Shown here: positions 33,508-48,500 of the stretch, piece after piece
How positions within the stretch are numbered: position 1 is the stretch's first letter
How the letters are laid out: each line of letters begins with the position of its first letter
DNA from: Nematopogon swammerdamellus
Lineage: Eukaryota > Arthropoda > Insecta > Lepidoptera > Adelidae
Assembly: GCA_946902875.1 (NCBI GenBank)
Contig: OX336342.1
Span: forward strand, 11,277,523-11,341,522
Length of the DNA stretch: 64,000 nucleotides
Reading direction: 5' to 3'
The notes under the pieces: model-generated
Seen by the model: the letters and a program-made list of their open reading frames with translations, nothing else
What the model was told of the DNA's origin: nothing
Databases searched by the model: none
Made by a program: the position numbers and the translations under genes

Positions 33508-36500
33508 TTACCTAGACTTGAGCACGTTGGCGAAGCTGCGGAGCTGGGAGCTGAGGTTGTCGTCGCGCGCCAGCGTCGCGTCCACCTCGTGCTTGAGATC
33601 CATCAGGTCGGGTAGCGTGTTGCAGTCTGGCACGTTCAGCAGTGTCGTGAAGATCTTGTCCCACAGGCTCACCTTCATGTATCTGAAATAAAGAGAGCAA
33701 ATGTTCATTTTTAAAAGCTTAATTATTAAACTTCACCTGTTAGTATGTGTGGGTCAAATCTTGCAACAGAATTTTAACAAGTTCCACCCGAGAGCTGAAA
33801 ATTTGCAGACAATTTGGTGCAGGTGACAAGAGAAATGTAGTATATTCGTGAATGTAACGCAATATATAAGTGGCGGGTGTCGGTTTCTCTTGCGAGAGGT
33901 CCGACATCTGATCCGTTCGCGCGGCGAAAATGGCATGGAACAGTAGCCCCAACCGCCCTATTTATTAGTTGGAAGTTAAGGGGTTAATAAAAAAATTATA
34001 GAAGGAAGGTGTGGAACTAAGCTTGCGATGGCTTCACCAAACATATCCGGGCCCATTGGCAGTAGAGGAGGGTGTTAATCAAGGTCGGGACTAGCGAGTG
34101 GCCACTCTAAATTTCCCGCGCATGCTTCACGTTTCGGCTCGCATCAATATCTTTCAGCGGTTCAACCCGTATTCGGCCAACGTTACCAAATTAAAAAAAA
34201 TTCTGAAGAAATTTTAAGAGTATTCCTAGAAAGGATTTGTACCATTAGAGCGATGATAAACGATCAGTAAAATTAAATATGTAGTTGTCTCGTGCATTGG
34301 GAGTCGTAATATTTCATCTAAGTTCCATCATGGTGCACTAACCTTGGTAATTTCTTATCTATGTTCCACTGGCCCACTTTGTTCACGACCTTCATATAGC
34401 TGCCCATGAGAATGACGTGAATCGTGCCGGCCAGACAGTAGAAATCTGTCTGATATGTCCACGGTTTTCCTTCCCTCATCTCTGTACATGTGAAGCCTTC
34501 TGTGGATATCATCTGAAAAAATTCTCATTCAATTAAAAATAACATTTTCCCAACGGCTATGAAAAACAGTATGTGTTTTCCGTTTAGTTTAGCGTAGCCG
34601 GCCCGACTAAAAGGAAGCACTGACATGGCACCTAGTTATCCAAGGTGTTATGGGCTGACATCTCGGGTGTAGTAGGTGATGTAGCCAAACATGTAGCGTA
34701 ACTTCTTCCTTAAGTATGCACAACTTCAAAGTCAAATTACATAATATGTATCCAATGGTGAATGGAACCTTAATAATAACTGGTGAATGGAACCTTTAAA
34801 TGGACGAGTCCAAGTAGCACTTAACATATTTTCTTATTATTTATTAAAGTTCACGACCTAAGAGAAGCACTGACATGGCACCTAGTTCACCTGGTGTTCA
34901 GGGCTGACATCACGGATGTTGTACATGATGTAGCTAATGGTGTCAGTTTCCATAAAAAATGGAATTGATAGTGTCGCTGATGCTTTTCGAGGTTCACTTG
35001 GTTTTTTTATGGAAACTGACATGGTTGGCTACATCGCCTACAACAGCGGTCAGAAACAGACAGACCGCGGTCTGAATCTGGACCGGGGAGGGCAGAAACC
35101 TGGACCTTCCGTGAAGAGTTTTGCGGTAAACATGTTTCGCAAAAATACGAAACATGTTCAAAAAAACTGGCTATTAACCTGGCAACTATGTTTGGCTCCA
35201 CATATATTATTATATGTCAATAGCCGTTTTCATACCACGTGGGCACTTTTTTCATATCAAAATGACAAATTGGCCTTACCTCTCTAAAGCTTGTTCCCTC
35301 TGGAAACAGTGACATGTCGATGGAGCACCCCAAGTCGATAAGCTGAAGTGAGGGTGTTCGCCACTCTTGTGCAGGGCTGTAATATTAATAAAAAAAAAAA
35401 TCACATAATAGTTGAACCATGACAATGATATTGCTGTGACATTATAATGTTGCGAGACTGGAGAGGTGTATATATATGTCCAGCACTAGACACATAAAGG
35501 CTGACTGATTGATACATATATTATGTTACACACAAGAAATCAGTACAACATTAATTTGTTTATGTCCATTGACGTGTGGCGTGTGCAGGAACGTAAGCTA
35601 GGTAACCGAAATCAATATTGCATATTGCAACAATTTTATTAATATTAATGATATGTTTATTGGCAATATTTGAGTCGCCGAAAGCGGTTTAACCTTCAAT
35701 CTGCAATAGGCCCGGATGTCTTCGGTGAAGTCTTGGAGTGCTATGTTCGTCACCTGCGGTGGTACAGTGAAGTCCGGCTACACTGAATGTAAGTCGATCA
35801 AAATGGCTACATAAAAAAGTTCATATTCTCTGTCCACTCCAGTGTAGCCAGACGACAAATCAAGGAAGCACTATCATGAACACAGAGCTATGTTATGATA
35901 TAGCTAAATGACAGGCGATATGGCCAGCCAAGTCCGTTTACCTCAAAATATTATCACATCATACAACTTACATCTTCATGAGCAAGAAGTTATCCGGCTT
36001 GATGTCAGCGTGGATGATCTCCGCTTTATGCAGATAGTGTACTATGGACAGCATCTCAGAAGTCAACAGGAGCACTATGAACTCGTTGATGCACTTGGAC
36101 GTGGCCATCCTAACCTTGTTCGCTACATCCAGGAGAGAGCCATATTTGGACAACTCCGAGACAAAAATACTAGCGTTCTCGCCCAGAAATGCCAGTTCTA
36201 TATCCATATATCCTGGAAGCTAGAATAGGTAAGAATGTTTAAATTAGTGTAAATACAAGAAGATGAGACAGACAAATGAGAAACAGACATGTAGCAAGTC
36301 TAATTAAACAAGTATTATGTACGTACAATGCACATCTAATAAGACAAGATATAATGTCAGTTCACAATGAAAATAAAACTAAGAAGACAAAACTAAATAA
36401 TACCTAACTTACCATAAAAGGATCTTTTATTCTGGCTTTGATTTCTTGACATACATAGAACTCCCAGGGCCGACTCGGTTTCTGGTACTTCAGTGCTACC

Positions 36501-39500
36501 GGTTTATTATTGATTAAATCTAAGCAACAGAACACTGCCCCATAGTTGCCCTTTCCAAGATGTTTTTCCACAGAGAACTTATGATTTCCAACTGATATCA
36601 GAGTGCTCGCCTGCAGCTTAGGAACTGACCTGACTTCAACATAGCCATCTGAGTGGGTTTTATTGGGAAATTTAACATATTCCAGCAAGGAATTAAGTAT
36701 TTTCTTATTAAAGGGATCAATAATTTTAGGAAAATCTATATCGGCCGGTCTCGGAATGTCCTGAGTTTCAATTAGAGATATGGAATGCGTAGACTTGTAC
36801 GCAGCACACTCCATCGAGTTCTCACTGTCCATGTCCATGCCGAGTCCGTCCGACTGCATGGACTGACGCGAGTGCACTGACGATATTCTGCTCTCCTTGC
36901 TGACTGAGTCTCGACTGTCTTCGGACTGATACTCCGGGCGGTGCTCGAAGTCGAGCTGCCTCTTGGAAAGATCTTTCTGTTTCTCCATAACTGTAGTCTT
37001 GGCAGATTGGATGGTGGGAGCGCTGCGGGCGGTGAGGCTGTCCTTGCTCTCGGAGTCCGAAGTGGACGGAGGCATTTGGCCCTGCTCGGGGCTGGATACA
37101 TACAAGTTTTTGTGCATCTTCTGAGATATATTTGGGCTATTAGAAAATTTAGGGGTATTGGCGTTGTCTTTTGGTTCGTTTCTCGATGTGATGAAGTTGA
37201 GGAACTGGTTGGAGAAACCGGCGTCGGGGGTGCCGGGGCTGGGCTTGCCGTGCTGCTGCTCGTGTCTGATGCTCCTAAGAATCGAGGTCGGACTCTTGTA
37301 CGGCGCGGGTGACTGAGTGACGGTCGGTATTTTCGTGGGCAACGTTGGACTTGTTTCCTTGTGTGGTGCTTCGGCATTTCTTTGTGTTTTGCTTTGATCT
37401 TGCTGTTGCTCGTACGCAGTTACCTTGTATGGGTGCTGTTGCATCGAGGTATTGTGTTTGGGCTGTTCCTGTTTTGCGTAAGGTTCACTTGGAGAAGTTT
37501 GCATTGGCTGGGGTGTACCCTGAGCGGTGGTCGCACTCTGCACCGCATTGGCGGGCTGGTAATTATGGTCCACAGTTTGAGTGGGACTTTGATAAATCAT
37601 GAAAGACATTTGATTGGCGTTGGTGTAAGCGTATTGGTTTTCTGCGGCCGGTTTGGTAGGTTGGCGGTAGGTGTTCTGCTGTATGTTGTAATTTTGGCCG
37701 TGGAAGCTGTGATTGGTATTAGCATAAGGGCTCTGGTTGTGATATGGATCGTGAACATTGTTGTAACCCTGTTGGACGTAGCCGCTCTGGGCGTAATTGT
37801 TTGAATTTCTTTGGAAGTGAGCATTAGAGTATTGGCTTTGATGTGGAGGGCTTTGGAAGCTCGGCGACTGCGCGTACTGCTGAGGTCGATGGTTAGTTTG
37901 GCCGTAGTCGTGCTGATAGTCGGTCCTCGCCGTAGCGTACGGTTGCGGACTGCTCGGCACGGTGTGACCCGGACTCTGGTAGCCGATCTGGTAGTTGCTC
38001 TGTGGACTTTGGAAGCCGGGCTGTGGAGTAGGACTTTGCATGTGGTGAGGACTCTGTAAGCCCGGATGCTGAGGACTCTGGTAGTTGTTAGTGTTGGGAC
38101 TCTGGTAGCCCTGCTGGACCTGATAGTTCTGCTGTGCAGGCACTTGCGGTGGCGCGTATCCCTGACCCTGCTGGGGATACGCACCATAGCTCTGCTGATA
38201 CCCGTGGGCCTGCATAGCTCTTTGGGCAGGGTAGCCATTATATCCAGTGACCGGTTTCTGGTACTGATGGTCGAGAGTGTGGTAGGCTACTGGGCCGTGA
38301 GAAGGCGGCACCGGCGGCACCTTGTGCTCGGGAATTGGCTGAGCCTTGGGCGTAAAACTCTTGGCGAACTGTCCGTTGGCATTTCTTGGTTGCGTGCAGA
38401 TGGAAGCACGCTTGGAAGTAGTCGGCTCAGGTTGGTGGCCGTACATCGAGTCATAGTTGACGTTTGAGGCAAGCGTTCTTTCCGCGTATGGTGCTTGGCT
38501 ATCTCTAGTGGTGTACCCTGTCAAAGTGGTTCTCGTTGACTGCATGCCGGATGATCCAGATGAAGATTTACTGCAATAAAACCAATAAAGTGAGACTTAA
38601 GATCTGCAGGCCTGTTATATTTGTGTTTACCAATTTATAAAATGCTATATGATATTAGTGGCTCACCTATTGAACTCTCTTGTCGTTTCCATTATCACAG
38701 ATAAGCCCCCATTAGCCTGGTTATCTACTAGACCCTGCTGTTCTGTCGCCAAATCTGATCTAGATATATCATCTTGCTTCTCCGTCGGCATTTCTACAGC
38801 TCCTCGTGTGTCCATAGAAGCGTCTTCGACCACAAATTTCCTCACATTGGGCGTTTTGTTCGGCATTTCCAAGTAATTGTTTGGTTTTTTGAACTGCGAC
38901 ATGTTCGGTGTACTTGAGTTTTTTATGTTGAAATTGAAGACTTGGGTGCAGGATGGTTCCTCATAGTATGCAGTTTTATTGATCTAATAAAAATAAGGAT
39001 AAAATTATTCAGGATTGATTTTCACTTGTTGGCTTAGCAAATTTGGAGATGCATTCATAAAATTATATTTAAAACAAAATTTGAAATGCAGAACAGGTGT
39101 TTTGTTTCCAGCAGATTTAGCACAAAATGAAATTAAATTCAACCCACAAAAATTGTGACCGTCTCAGACATTTAGGTGACTTCAAAATGAACACCTTAGA
39201 ACGCTACATACCTAAAGTCTATGACAAAACAACAGAGCTCTACATTTATGGCCAATGGTCAGCACAGAGGTGGTATTCGCCCCTTTTGGGGGAATCACAA
39301 TTTGAAATACTTCAGTCGGTGTTGAACTGTGCAAGAAAATATTTATTTAGACTTTAAATAAATTACTTGTTCTAGAGTAATTGTGGAATAGTCATGAAAT
39401 TATCCAGTGAGAATGACTGACTCTAATTAATCAATTTATCAGTGTGTCAGCTTTTATTTATTGCAGGATTTTCTAACAGTCTACATTTTCATGGCGCGTG

Positions 39501-42500
39501 CAATCATATGCTACAAATAACATTTATTGGAGTACAGCCAAATATTTTTATTATTTCCACACAAAACCAATTCACGTTCATAATAAAAAAAGACAATACA
39601 AAATGTATACAAAATAATGTAGCATACGTTTTGGGGAGCCGTTGCTGTGGACGCTGTGGGCGCTGTGAACACTTTCTGGGCATTTTCTTTATCTTCCGGA
39701 GGACACGCCATTTCAGCTTCAACTTCAGGTGAAGCAAGATTTCTCTTTATGTTCAGAGCCATTGTCATAGACCGATCTTCGTGGATGTCAAATTTAGGAA
39801 CATCAAATTGCTGGACTAAGGGTTGTACCATTGATGGTTCTGAAAAAATATAATGTTATATAATTAACAATACTATTAGCTAAGGTAATTGAAAGGTAAT
39901 ACGACAGCTTTCCGTTGAAAGCAAAAATATGGGCACTCATGGAAAAAAATTAATTTAAATTTAAAGGTGAAGAAAAATCTGAAATAGAACTCTGAATAAG
40001 TAACAACAATTACCTCTTGAAAGAATATCAGTCAACTATAAACTAGTAGTTAGTAATAGAATAGTAGTATTGTTAGAAGCCTAGGCTAGAAGCATAGTCC
40101 ATAGGCCCCTACTTCTATTTCTATTTTGAAAAGCCTAAACCACACTAAACTTTGATTGAATATGCTTATTTGGTGAAGCTGTGATAAAAGTAAGAACGTA
40201 AGGCTAACCATTGTCGGTGAATAGATTCCTCAACTCCCATCTCGCTTCCTTGGTATTGACGGTGATGGAGTCTGTGTGCAGATTCCTCACCAAGCTCCTG
40301 TTGAAGTCGTCTGCAAACTTGTTCTCATTTCCGTACCCGCTTCCCGTTGCCTTTCCCTCACAACTATTCTCCATGGGTTGGAATTGGTTCTCATCGCTCT
40401 TTCGGTAACCAGGATTTGCCAGCTCGCTAAACTCTTTCGAGTCCAAGTTGACTAGGATTTTGGGTTCTCCGGGTGAGTGTATGTTGTGGACTTTGGTGAT
40501 ATTTTGGAGTGTGGGTATGGTGAGAGGCATGAGTTGCTCTAGATCGTGTTCAGAGCCGAGTGCGCAGTTCGCGAGAGTCTCAAGGGCACTGCAGGATGCT
40601 GCTGCCTCCGCATCTTGAGCCGAGAACGAGCTGCACGGGTAGTAGGGGGTGGAGAGTGCTTCGACCACTTTTTGAGCTTCCTTCGTCTTTTGACTTATGT
40701 ATTTTCTTGCCCTTATTTCTTCTAAGCTATATTCAGTATTGTCTACATACACCTGTGAAGATGCAACATACATTTGAGAAACTACAACCACTACAAATAC
40801 ACTGAGACACAGGTTTTAAGACATGTTTTGTTTATTATGACAAATTTAGTCATTAGAAGCATTGCAAGGATTAAAAGCAGCAACCTACACTTCAAGAGAA
40901 CATACCCTGCGAAGTTTCTTGCCGTTTCTTCTTTGTGGATGTAATCAAACCGCATAGAACAAATTGTGACAAGTTCGTTCGAGTGCAGTGTTACTGCCAT
41001 AAGAATGCTCAATAAACAACTATAAATAATAAACACTCCCAAACTACATAACAAGCAAAACATAATTTTTTACAGGTCCCAAGAGCCTGTCTGATGAAAC
41101 AGTAAAAAAATAATTAATAAATAAAACTTACCAGAGGCTTATTATAGCAGATTATTTTAGTAGGGTCCGGGGGATCCGGTACACAGAGTGCCACTTCATA
41201 TGCTTGAAGATCATCCAAGCAATAGGCCATATGATTTGATGACAGAATTAAATCTTCGTCTTCATAAGCTGGTTGCAAAAATAATAAACAAGTTAATATA
41301 CAACCGACAATGCACAAGACTGAACAGTTCACTTGTAGAAGAAGTATGTAAATTGTCTAAAAAAAGGAGTTCAACAGCCTTGCGCAACAATGTTCAATAC
41401 CACAAAAGTTAATATTGTATGTTATAATATAATGTAATTATTTCTTCTGGGTGAAGACTTCTCATGGTAAGGTAGCGCGGTGCACGAGCGCACTTTAGGG
41501 TCAGCCGCCACTGGTTACAATGTTGCCTATACTTTTTGATTAATGTTGACGTTTTGACACATTGGCTTAAATGGAATGAGAGAAGCAACGTGAATATTTA
41601 AATTTTTTTCAAAACCTGTTTTACAAATTGCAAGTCTCTAAGTGTGTACGGGTTGGTTCTGGGAGCTTGAGAAAATTAAATGGACATATGATACTCAGGA
41701 GTGCCACACTGCCACCTGGGCACTGAAAGTGTGAAGCTATATATTAAAATTTATGGAACTTGCTATAAGTAAACATTGATAGGCTAGAATGTATGCAACC
41801 AAATTGCTGATCTGTACTTTTCTATTTCCTTACAAACAAATTTGACAGAATCCTGAATTCTAGTTTCTTTTACTAAATACCAATAATATTAGAGAGAAGT
41901 GACCAACTTACGAGTAAAGGGCAACGGCTGGTGGGGCACCACATTAGCGTGCACCATTTTTGTCTTAGCATTGGTCCATATTCCCACTTCCTTCTCGTTC
42001 TCTACATTGGAGTAGCCCTGGAGCAGAGACACAGCCCCAGGGTTCTCTGCTGTGGGCACGCCCATTTGTGATGTCGATGGCGCATCCTGAGAGACCATTG
42101 AGATTATTTTGATGGAGGAATGAATCTCTACTACGATTTTCAAGGGGTTGAGTGGAAAAATCGTCTTTCGTTCCACAAGGAGAGAAAACATATTTTTTCG
42201 AAAAAAATATATGGACACCTAGGTATATCAATATCTGCATGGCTGTAATCGTTATAAAATTTTCCACAAATATATGTATACTCAGCTGTTTGGTATCTGT
42301 TACTTACAGGGCACTGAAAATGGGCGTGCGAAAATGACATCCATCACCAAGTCCCACTGAAAAAACTGAGAAATCCGTAAATGTTTTGCTCTAGGCTGGC
42401 GCCAAAGTGAATCAGATCAAGTCATCACCATCACCTTTTTTAGAAGTATAAATAATGAGCCTACACCTTTTTGCCTGCCTGCCTGCCTATAGACACTCTA

Positions 42501-45500
42501 TTTGAATGCTGAAAGTTGGCCGCACCACCAGGACGAAATCGTCCAATCAACATCTGAGTGATTAAGCGGGAAATAATATTTTCTTTTTTTTTTATGTAAT
42601 CCGGTATTGGTGGTTGTGTCAGGGTAGCCAGATCACATCCGACCAGCCAATATCACCCCTGAGATGGTAGGCGCCATACCGGAGACATCCCTTTGGATTG
42701 CTGGCTATACTGGACTAGAGGAGAACACAGCCTAGGCTGCTATGCGGCCATCTTACAACAGAACTAGTATGGTGATACTAATCAAGTTGGCTATAATTTG
42801 AGCCTTACACCTATTAAAGGGCGAGGGAAGGAACCTACAGTTTTACACCGGTTCAGAATGGTGAAGCAATTCAGCTCAACTTAGGTGGGAAGAGTAAAAA
42901 AGATGTCTAGATAATTTGAGCTTGGTTGAACATGTGGTTGTTCTCATCGTAGAGTTTTAGGAGCTAGATTTTGTCGCTGAATTACTGTGCTTTTCGTTTC
43001 ATCTCAGTCGCATTAATGGACCACCAGCCTGGAGCTGCAGTGTGAAGTAAAACAACAGCAGTGATTTCCGAATGGGCGAACTTCGTGCGATCCACATGCG
43101 ACTCACACGGGAATACAGCATGTTGGGATTGTCAACGGGAGAGGCCGGAGCGGGTGGAGGGGAGGCGGCATGGAACAGACTTATGGAATGACTAACCAAG
43201 TACTAACCTCAAACACATTGACCATGATGTTAGAGCCTGGAACTCTACTGGCCTGACTGCCCCCTGCCTGTTGTCTCACGGTGCCCGGAACGAAGCTACG
43301 AACATTCTCCCCTGTGCGCTGTGAGGCCACGCTCGCAATGTTACGTCGCTTAAACGTCTTCAGCGACGTCAGAGCCATTCGTGTCTCGGCGAGTGCGGAA
43401 GCGGCTTTCCTCTTTGTAGGCGAGTCATCGTGTAGCATTCGTTGTGCAAAAAATAATTGGAAATCCCTACAAGAAAAAAAATATTGCTATTTTATTTAAT
43501 AAATCACATGAGTGTGCGGTGCCATACAACTTGTGCGGTCAAATTTTAAAGATCCAAGGCTAGTATTAAAATAAAGCCAAAAAGGTAAAAAAGGACTTAA
43601 TTTTTTGTGCAAATTTACATCAGTACTCTATGGGTTGGCGTATGTCCTCAGAATTTGACTACATACATGCAATTTTCTGTGACTGGTGGATAATGCCTTC
43701 AACCATTAATTCTGCCTAATCGTTAATTTATTTATAAGTTTTGCAATACATTAAGTATATTTTTTATTTAATTTACTTTAATAATAATTTATGACACATG
43801 AATTGTGGACACATCAATCACACTTTTTTTTTTTCTTATTCTTATCTGCTCCTCAGTGCAGATAAGAATAAGAAAAAAAAAAGAAAATAATGTATAAAAT
43901 ATTTACTTGTGCGCCTGCTCCAACTCATCGAACGGCTGCGCACGGGCCTGCAGGCCCAGCACAAACACCTGGTTCGCCTTCTTGTAGTCTCCAGACTCCT
44001 CGCAATAGCAAGCCCACGCTCGGTACAACTCGGAACATTCCACTCCAATACCGCTGTTGTAGAGCCGTTGGTATATTTCCAGTGGATTTGTCAGACAGTC
44101 GATCTATAGAATTCATAGAGCATTGTTTATATGACATCAGTTTTCATGAAGCATCACAATGCTAACGCTGCTCCATTACACAGTGGAGCAATAGCTGGAT
44201 ATCTTCAACTGAAACCGTAGGCAGTTTATAAAACTAGCCAACTTGAAACAGACTAATTTATAAATTATGTACTGTAGATATTATGTTATCTTTATTTTAT
44301 TCATTATTATCCATTATTATTATACTTACCTAAGAATTGGATCATATTATTAACCTAACCTAAGAATTGGATATTTATCTGTAAATAGGAGGTTTTGGAT
44401 TAAATAAATAAATAAATATAACTTAGGAGAGAGTATAGCTAAGTTGGTCTAAGCATCTGGGTACGTCCCCACCAACTGAAGGCATATCATCCAAGGGGGG
44501 CGTGGGCAACAACCGCCTACGGGCTCGCACCTCCTAGCTTAATTCACGTAGCTTTAATTCACGAAAATTATTTAGCTAGAACCATTAAAAGTCCTGTCTG
44601 CGAATAAAGATGTTTAGACGAGAGGCAGCCATCTGTCCACATTTTTGGGGATTACGTTATGGGTAACATCAGTCTGTGTGATCGCTAAAATATCCACGTT
44701 ACGGGTAACATCGGTCTGTGTGATCGCTAAAATATCAACATCATGGGTAACATTGGTCTGTGTGATCACTAAAATATCAACATCATGGGTAACATTGGTC
44801 TGTGTGATCACTAGAATATCACCATCATGGGTAACATTGGTCTGTGTGATCACTAGAATATCAACATCATGGGTAACATTGGTCTGTGTGATCACTAGAA
44901 TATCAACATCATGGGTAACATTGGTCTGTGTGATGATCACTAAAATATCAACATCATGGGTAACATTGGTCTGTGTGATCACTAGACTATCAACATCATG
45001 GATAACATCGGTCTGTGTGATCGCTAAAATATCAACATTATGGGTAACATTGGTATGTGTAATCACTAAAATATCAACATCATGGGTAACATTCGTCTGT
45101 GTGATCACTAAAATATCGACATTATGGTTAACATCGGTCTGTGAGACAGCCATGCAAATTTAAGGGTTTTGTCAAAGGAGATACGATTGCACGCTCTCCT
45201 GATTGCAACCGCCGCATGAGTCCATCCACAATGAGATGTTCTGAAGGTACTAGGAGTGGCGGGAGGCTGAGTGAAGGAATGATGGTGCAGAACCATTTCT
45301 TTTAAATAATAGCGGTTTGTGAGACTGGTGTTATATCATAATATTTAAATATTAATAATCAGTAATCTGTCTCACAAAAATATAGTTCCATCAGCAAGTC
45401 GCATGGTTACGTCTGAGAGTAGACAAACAGAGTGGTGTGATCACAATTGCCCAGGCAACAAAAAATGCTAGCACTTACATATTTAATCCACAATTTGACA

Positions 45501-48500
45501 AATCTTCTATCCTGAAAATATCTCTCATCCTTCTCAAATATCTGGAGGCACTCTTTGATCAGCTTGTCTATGTGGCCCTCGTGACCGTGCTTGGGGAAAC
45601 ACTGCTCGATCCACTGGATGTAGGTGAACCAGGGGTCCAGCGGGTCTGGCCCCTCATAGCTCCTTATTATTGCTTCATGCTCCCTATAAATAAGCAAGTA
45701 ACTAAGTACACTCTTTGCTAAAAAAATATATATTACTTCGAATACAATAATTTACTACTCTTCCAGTTTAGACATACTTATACATAGTTATGTATAATAA
45801 AATAGATTACTTAGTGCAATTATATGGCCAAAGATATTACAATATTCTCGCTTGTTGTTCTTGAAAGAAAATAAAATAAAAACAAACAGGTGACAGCAAG
45901 TAGAGGTGCTGACAGTCAAAAACATTGGTTTGTGCCATTGATTTTATAACCCTGTCGGGACAGATAGACCACTCCATATAAAAAATTTGGTAACGTTGTA
46001 AATCGTAAAACCAACAGAGGGCGTTAATAATTTTTCTTGATGTTGTCGTAAAACAAACAGGTGGCGTTAATGTTTGTTAATACTTCTATACTAAGGGCGC
46101 TATCTAGTTGAAATACAACAGTATCTAGGTACCTTTAATTGTCACTAGGCTGTAGAATTACTGCTACTAGACAAAAGATGGCGCTTTCATTTATATTTAT
46201 AAACAAAGACATTAAACCCCCTCAATCTCTTTGTTTATAAAGAACATTATTTATGTAAATTCCAAAATTTTTAATTATATTTGAATAATAAAATTATGAC
46301 AATTTACAATTAAACTAACACTTCTTATCAAATTAAATAAAATAAAAAAATGTTTTGAAAATAATTTGGTATACGGAACAAAATATTATTATGATTGTAA
46401 TTTCCTGTTTGTGCGCTTTTAATAGATAGATCCACAGAGCACGGAATACCCCCGCGCGCGCGCGCGCGGTATTCCGTGCTCTGTGGATAGAACGTATTTA
46501 TTTAGTTGAATACTCAGAGGAAGTTGAACAGTTAAACAAATACTCGTCACTCTTCATTCTAATAATGTCAGCATTGTAGGTAAAAAAAAAAAAAATTAAA
46601 ACTGCCTTAAAAAATTTATGAAATTAAAAAAATCGAACCCTAGAGTTGAAGGCGGTGCTAAAGAAGGCTACACAAAACACAAATCACAAAGGATATCATC
46701 CGCGCATGTTTTCTTTCATGTATCATTTTTGCTTGCTTTAGCACCGCCTTCAACTCTAGGGTTCGATTTTTTTTATTTCATACATTTTTGAAGGCGGTTT
46801 TTATATATTTTTTTAAATAGTTTTTTATTTCACAGTTTTTTTTTGGAATTTTTTGCTATTAATGTACTCGGCGGAATCGCTCGACCTTCGGCCTCGCGAT
46901 TCCGCCTCGCTTTCCAATCTGATCTCGACCAAATTAAAATGGAACCACCTCATGGTTATCCCCTTTCAAAAAAAAAAAAAAAGAATTTTCAAAATCGGCC
47001 CACAAAGGGTGGGTTTAATGTCTTTGGCCCACAATAATTGACGGAGTAATCGCGTAACAAACATCCAAAAAAAGAAAACATACCGTCGAATTGAGAATCT
47101 CCTAGGTCTAAAGTAAATTGCTCGTGAAGACAAATTCAACGAGCCCAAACACGATGGGTTTATCATGTGTAGTTTAGGAGTTCCTATGGCCACCTTCCGT
47201 CTCCGTCATCAGACCAGCTCGATGGTACTCGTACTCGTATTATAATATATTAAGCGCATCTGGCCGGTCGGAAAAGATTTCAAATTTAGAATATTCATGA
47301 AACAAGGGTCCGAATATGAATGACAATATCGATTCATGTATTTCAATACAATGACAGAGAAAATTTCAAAATATTAGGTTATATATTTATATAGGTATAT
47401 TATATTACTACTATTATATTATATTAATTACTATTATATTATATACTATATTAGGTTATAGGTTATATTATATATATTTGGTATTATATTTAATACTTTT
47501 TAGTTCTAGTTTATTTTTTTTTTAAGTCGGTTTTATATTTTTAAAACAATATTACATAAAAAACAATAATCGAAATCGAATAATCGAAATCGGTTGAAGT
47601 GGTACAGAATTATTCGCCATGTGTCAAACTGCAAATTGCTGAAAAAGTCCACATCACAAAAGTTTTGCTGAAGGTAACCACACACCAATAGTATTTTGTT
47701 GCTTTTTCATAAACCGCTCAATCAATTTCAATAAAATTTCAATGGGAGCACCTCTGAAGTATGACCTACCAAACAAAAAAAGAATTTTCAAAATCAGCCC
47801 ACAATTAACACGTTGAACGCCATACGACCCACCGGTGGGCCTAGCGTACTTTTCCGTTCGGGCCAAGCCAAACTCATTATATCCGTAATTTTCATCAACT
47901 TGAGATTTTCATCACAAAGTTTATAAAATGCGGTAATTTGTAAGGAAAATAAAAATTTGCGACTTTTACCGTCTAATTTTCGAGATATAGCAAAAGGCTC
48001 ACGGGTGGATCGTGTGGCCTCCTATGAAGGATTTGTATTTTTCTGTTGGCTGGGGCCGCGGGGTCACGCCGCGGCCCACCCGTTGCGCGCGCGCCGCGGA
48101 CGCAGCGATCAATCCCGGTCCGGCTGCGTCGACAATTGAGGATGTTTTACGCTTTTCTCGCCAAAAATGGATTATTTTGAAGATTTCGAGTTAACACAAG
48201 AAGCGCTAACGCAGTTAGAAAACATCGAGATAGATCTTCTGAACCGTAGTTTCGGAATAGATTCTATGAAGACGTAGTTCAACCAACGAAAAGAAGATGC
48301 TGTCGAATTCTTTTGTCGGAGAGTGAGGATAGCGACGATGAAATGCGTATAGAAAGACGGAAGAGAATGAAACACACTCTGGAAAGGAAAGAGGGATTGG
48401 CCAGAAAAGTGAGAAGAACATGTCACCAATGTTATGCAAAGAACGTACCAATAATGGGTAGCAAACAGGCTAAAACCAAGTCGAAAAAAGTATCCACTTA

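Noticed and set aside
36772..38467. Several 80-213 aa ORFs in other frames
   Set aside because: Shadows of the large low-complexity BUBR1 exon 10.
44614..45163. Long repeat-protein ORFs on both strands
   Set aside because: They come from a 42-bp minisatellite inside BUBR1 intron 2.
45759..45775. A short ATG exon (MSKLEE) as the first exon of BUBR1
   Set aside because: It fits in phase, but the exon at 52563-52436 has the same phase and carries the conserved N-terminal KEN box and following residues (ENIQPLRGGR), so that is the real start.
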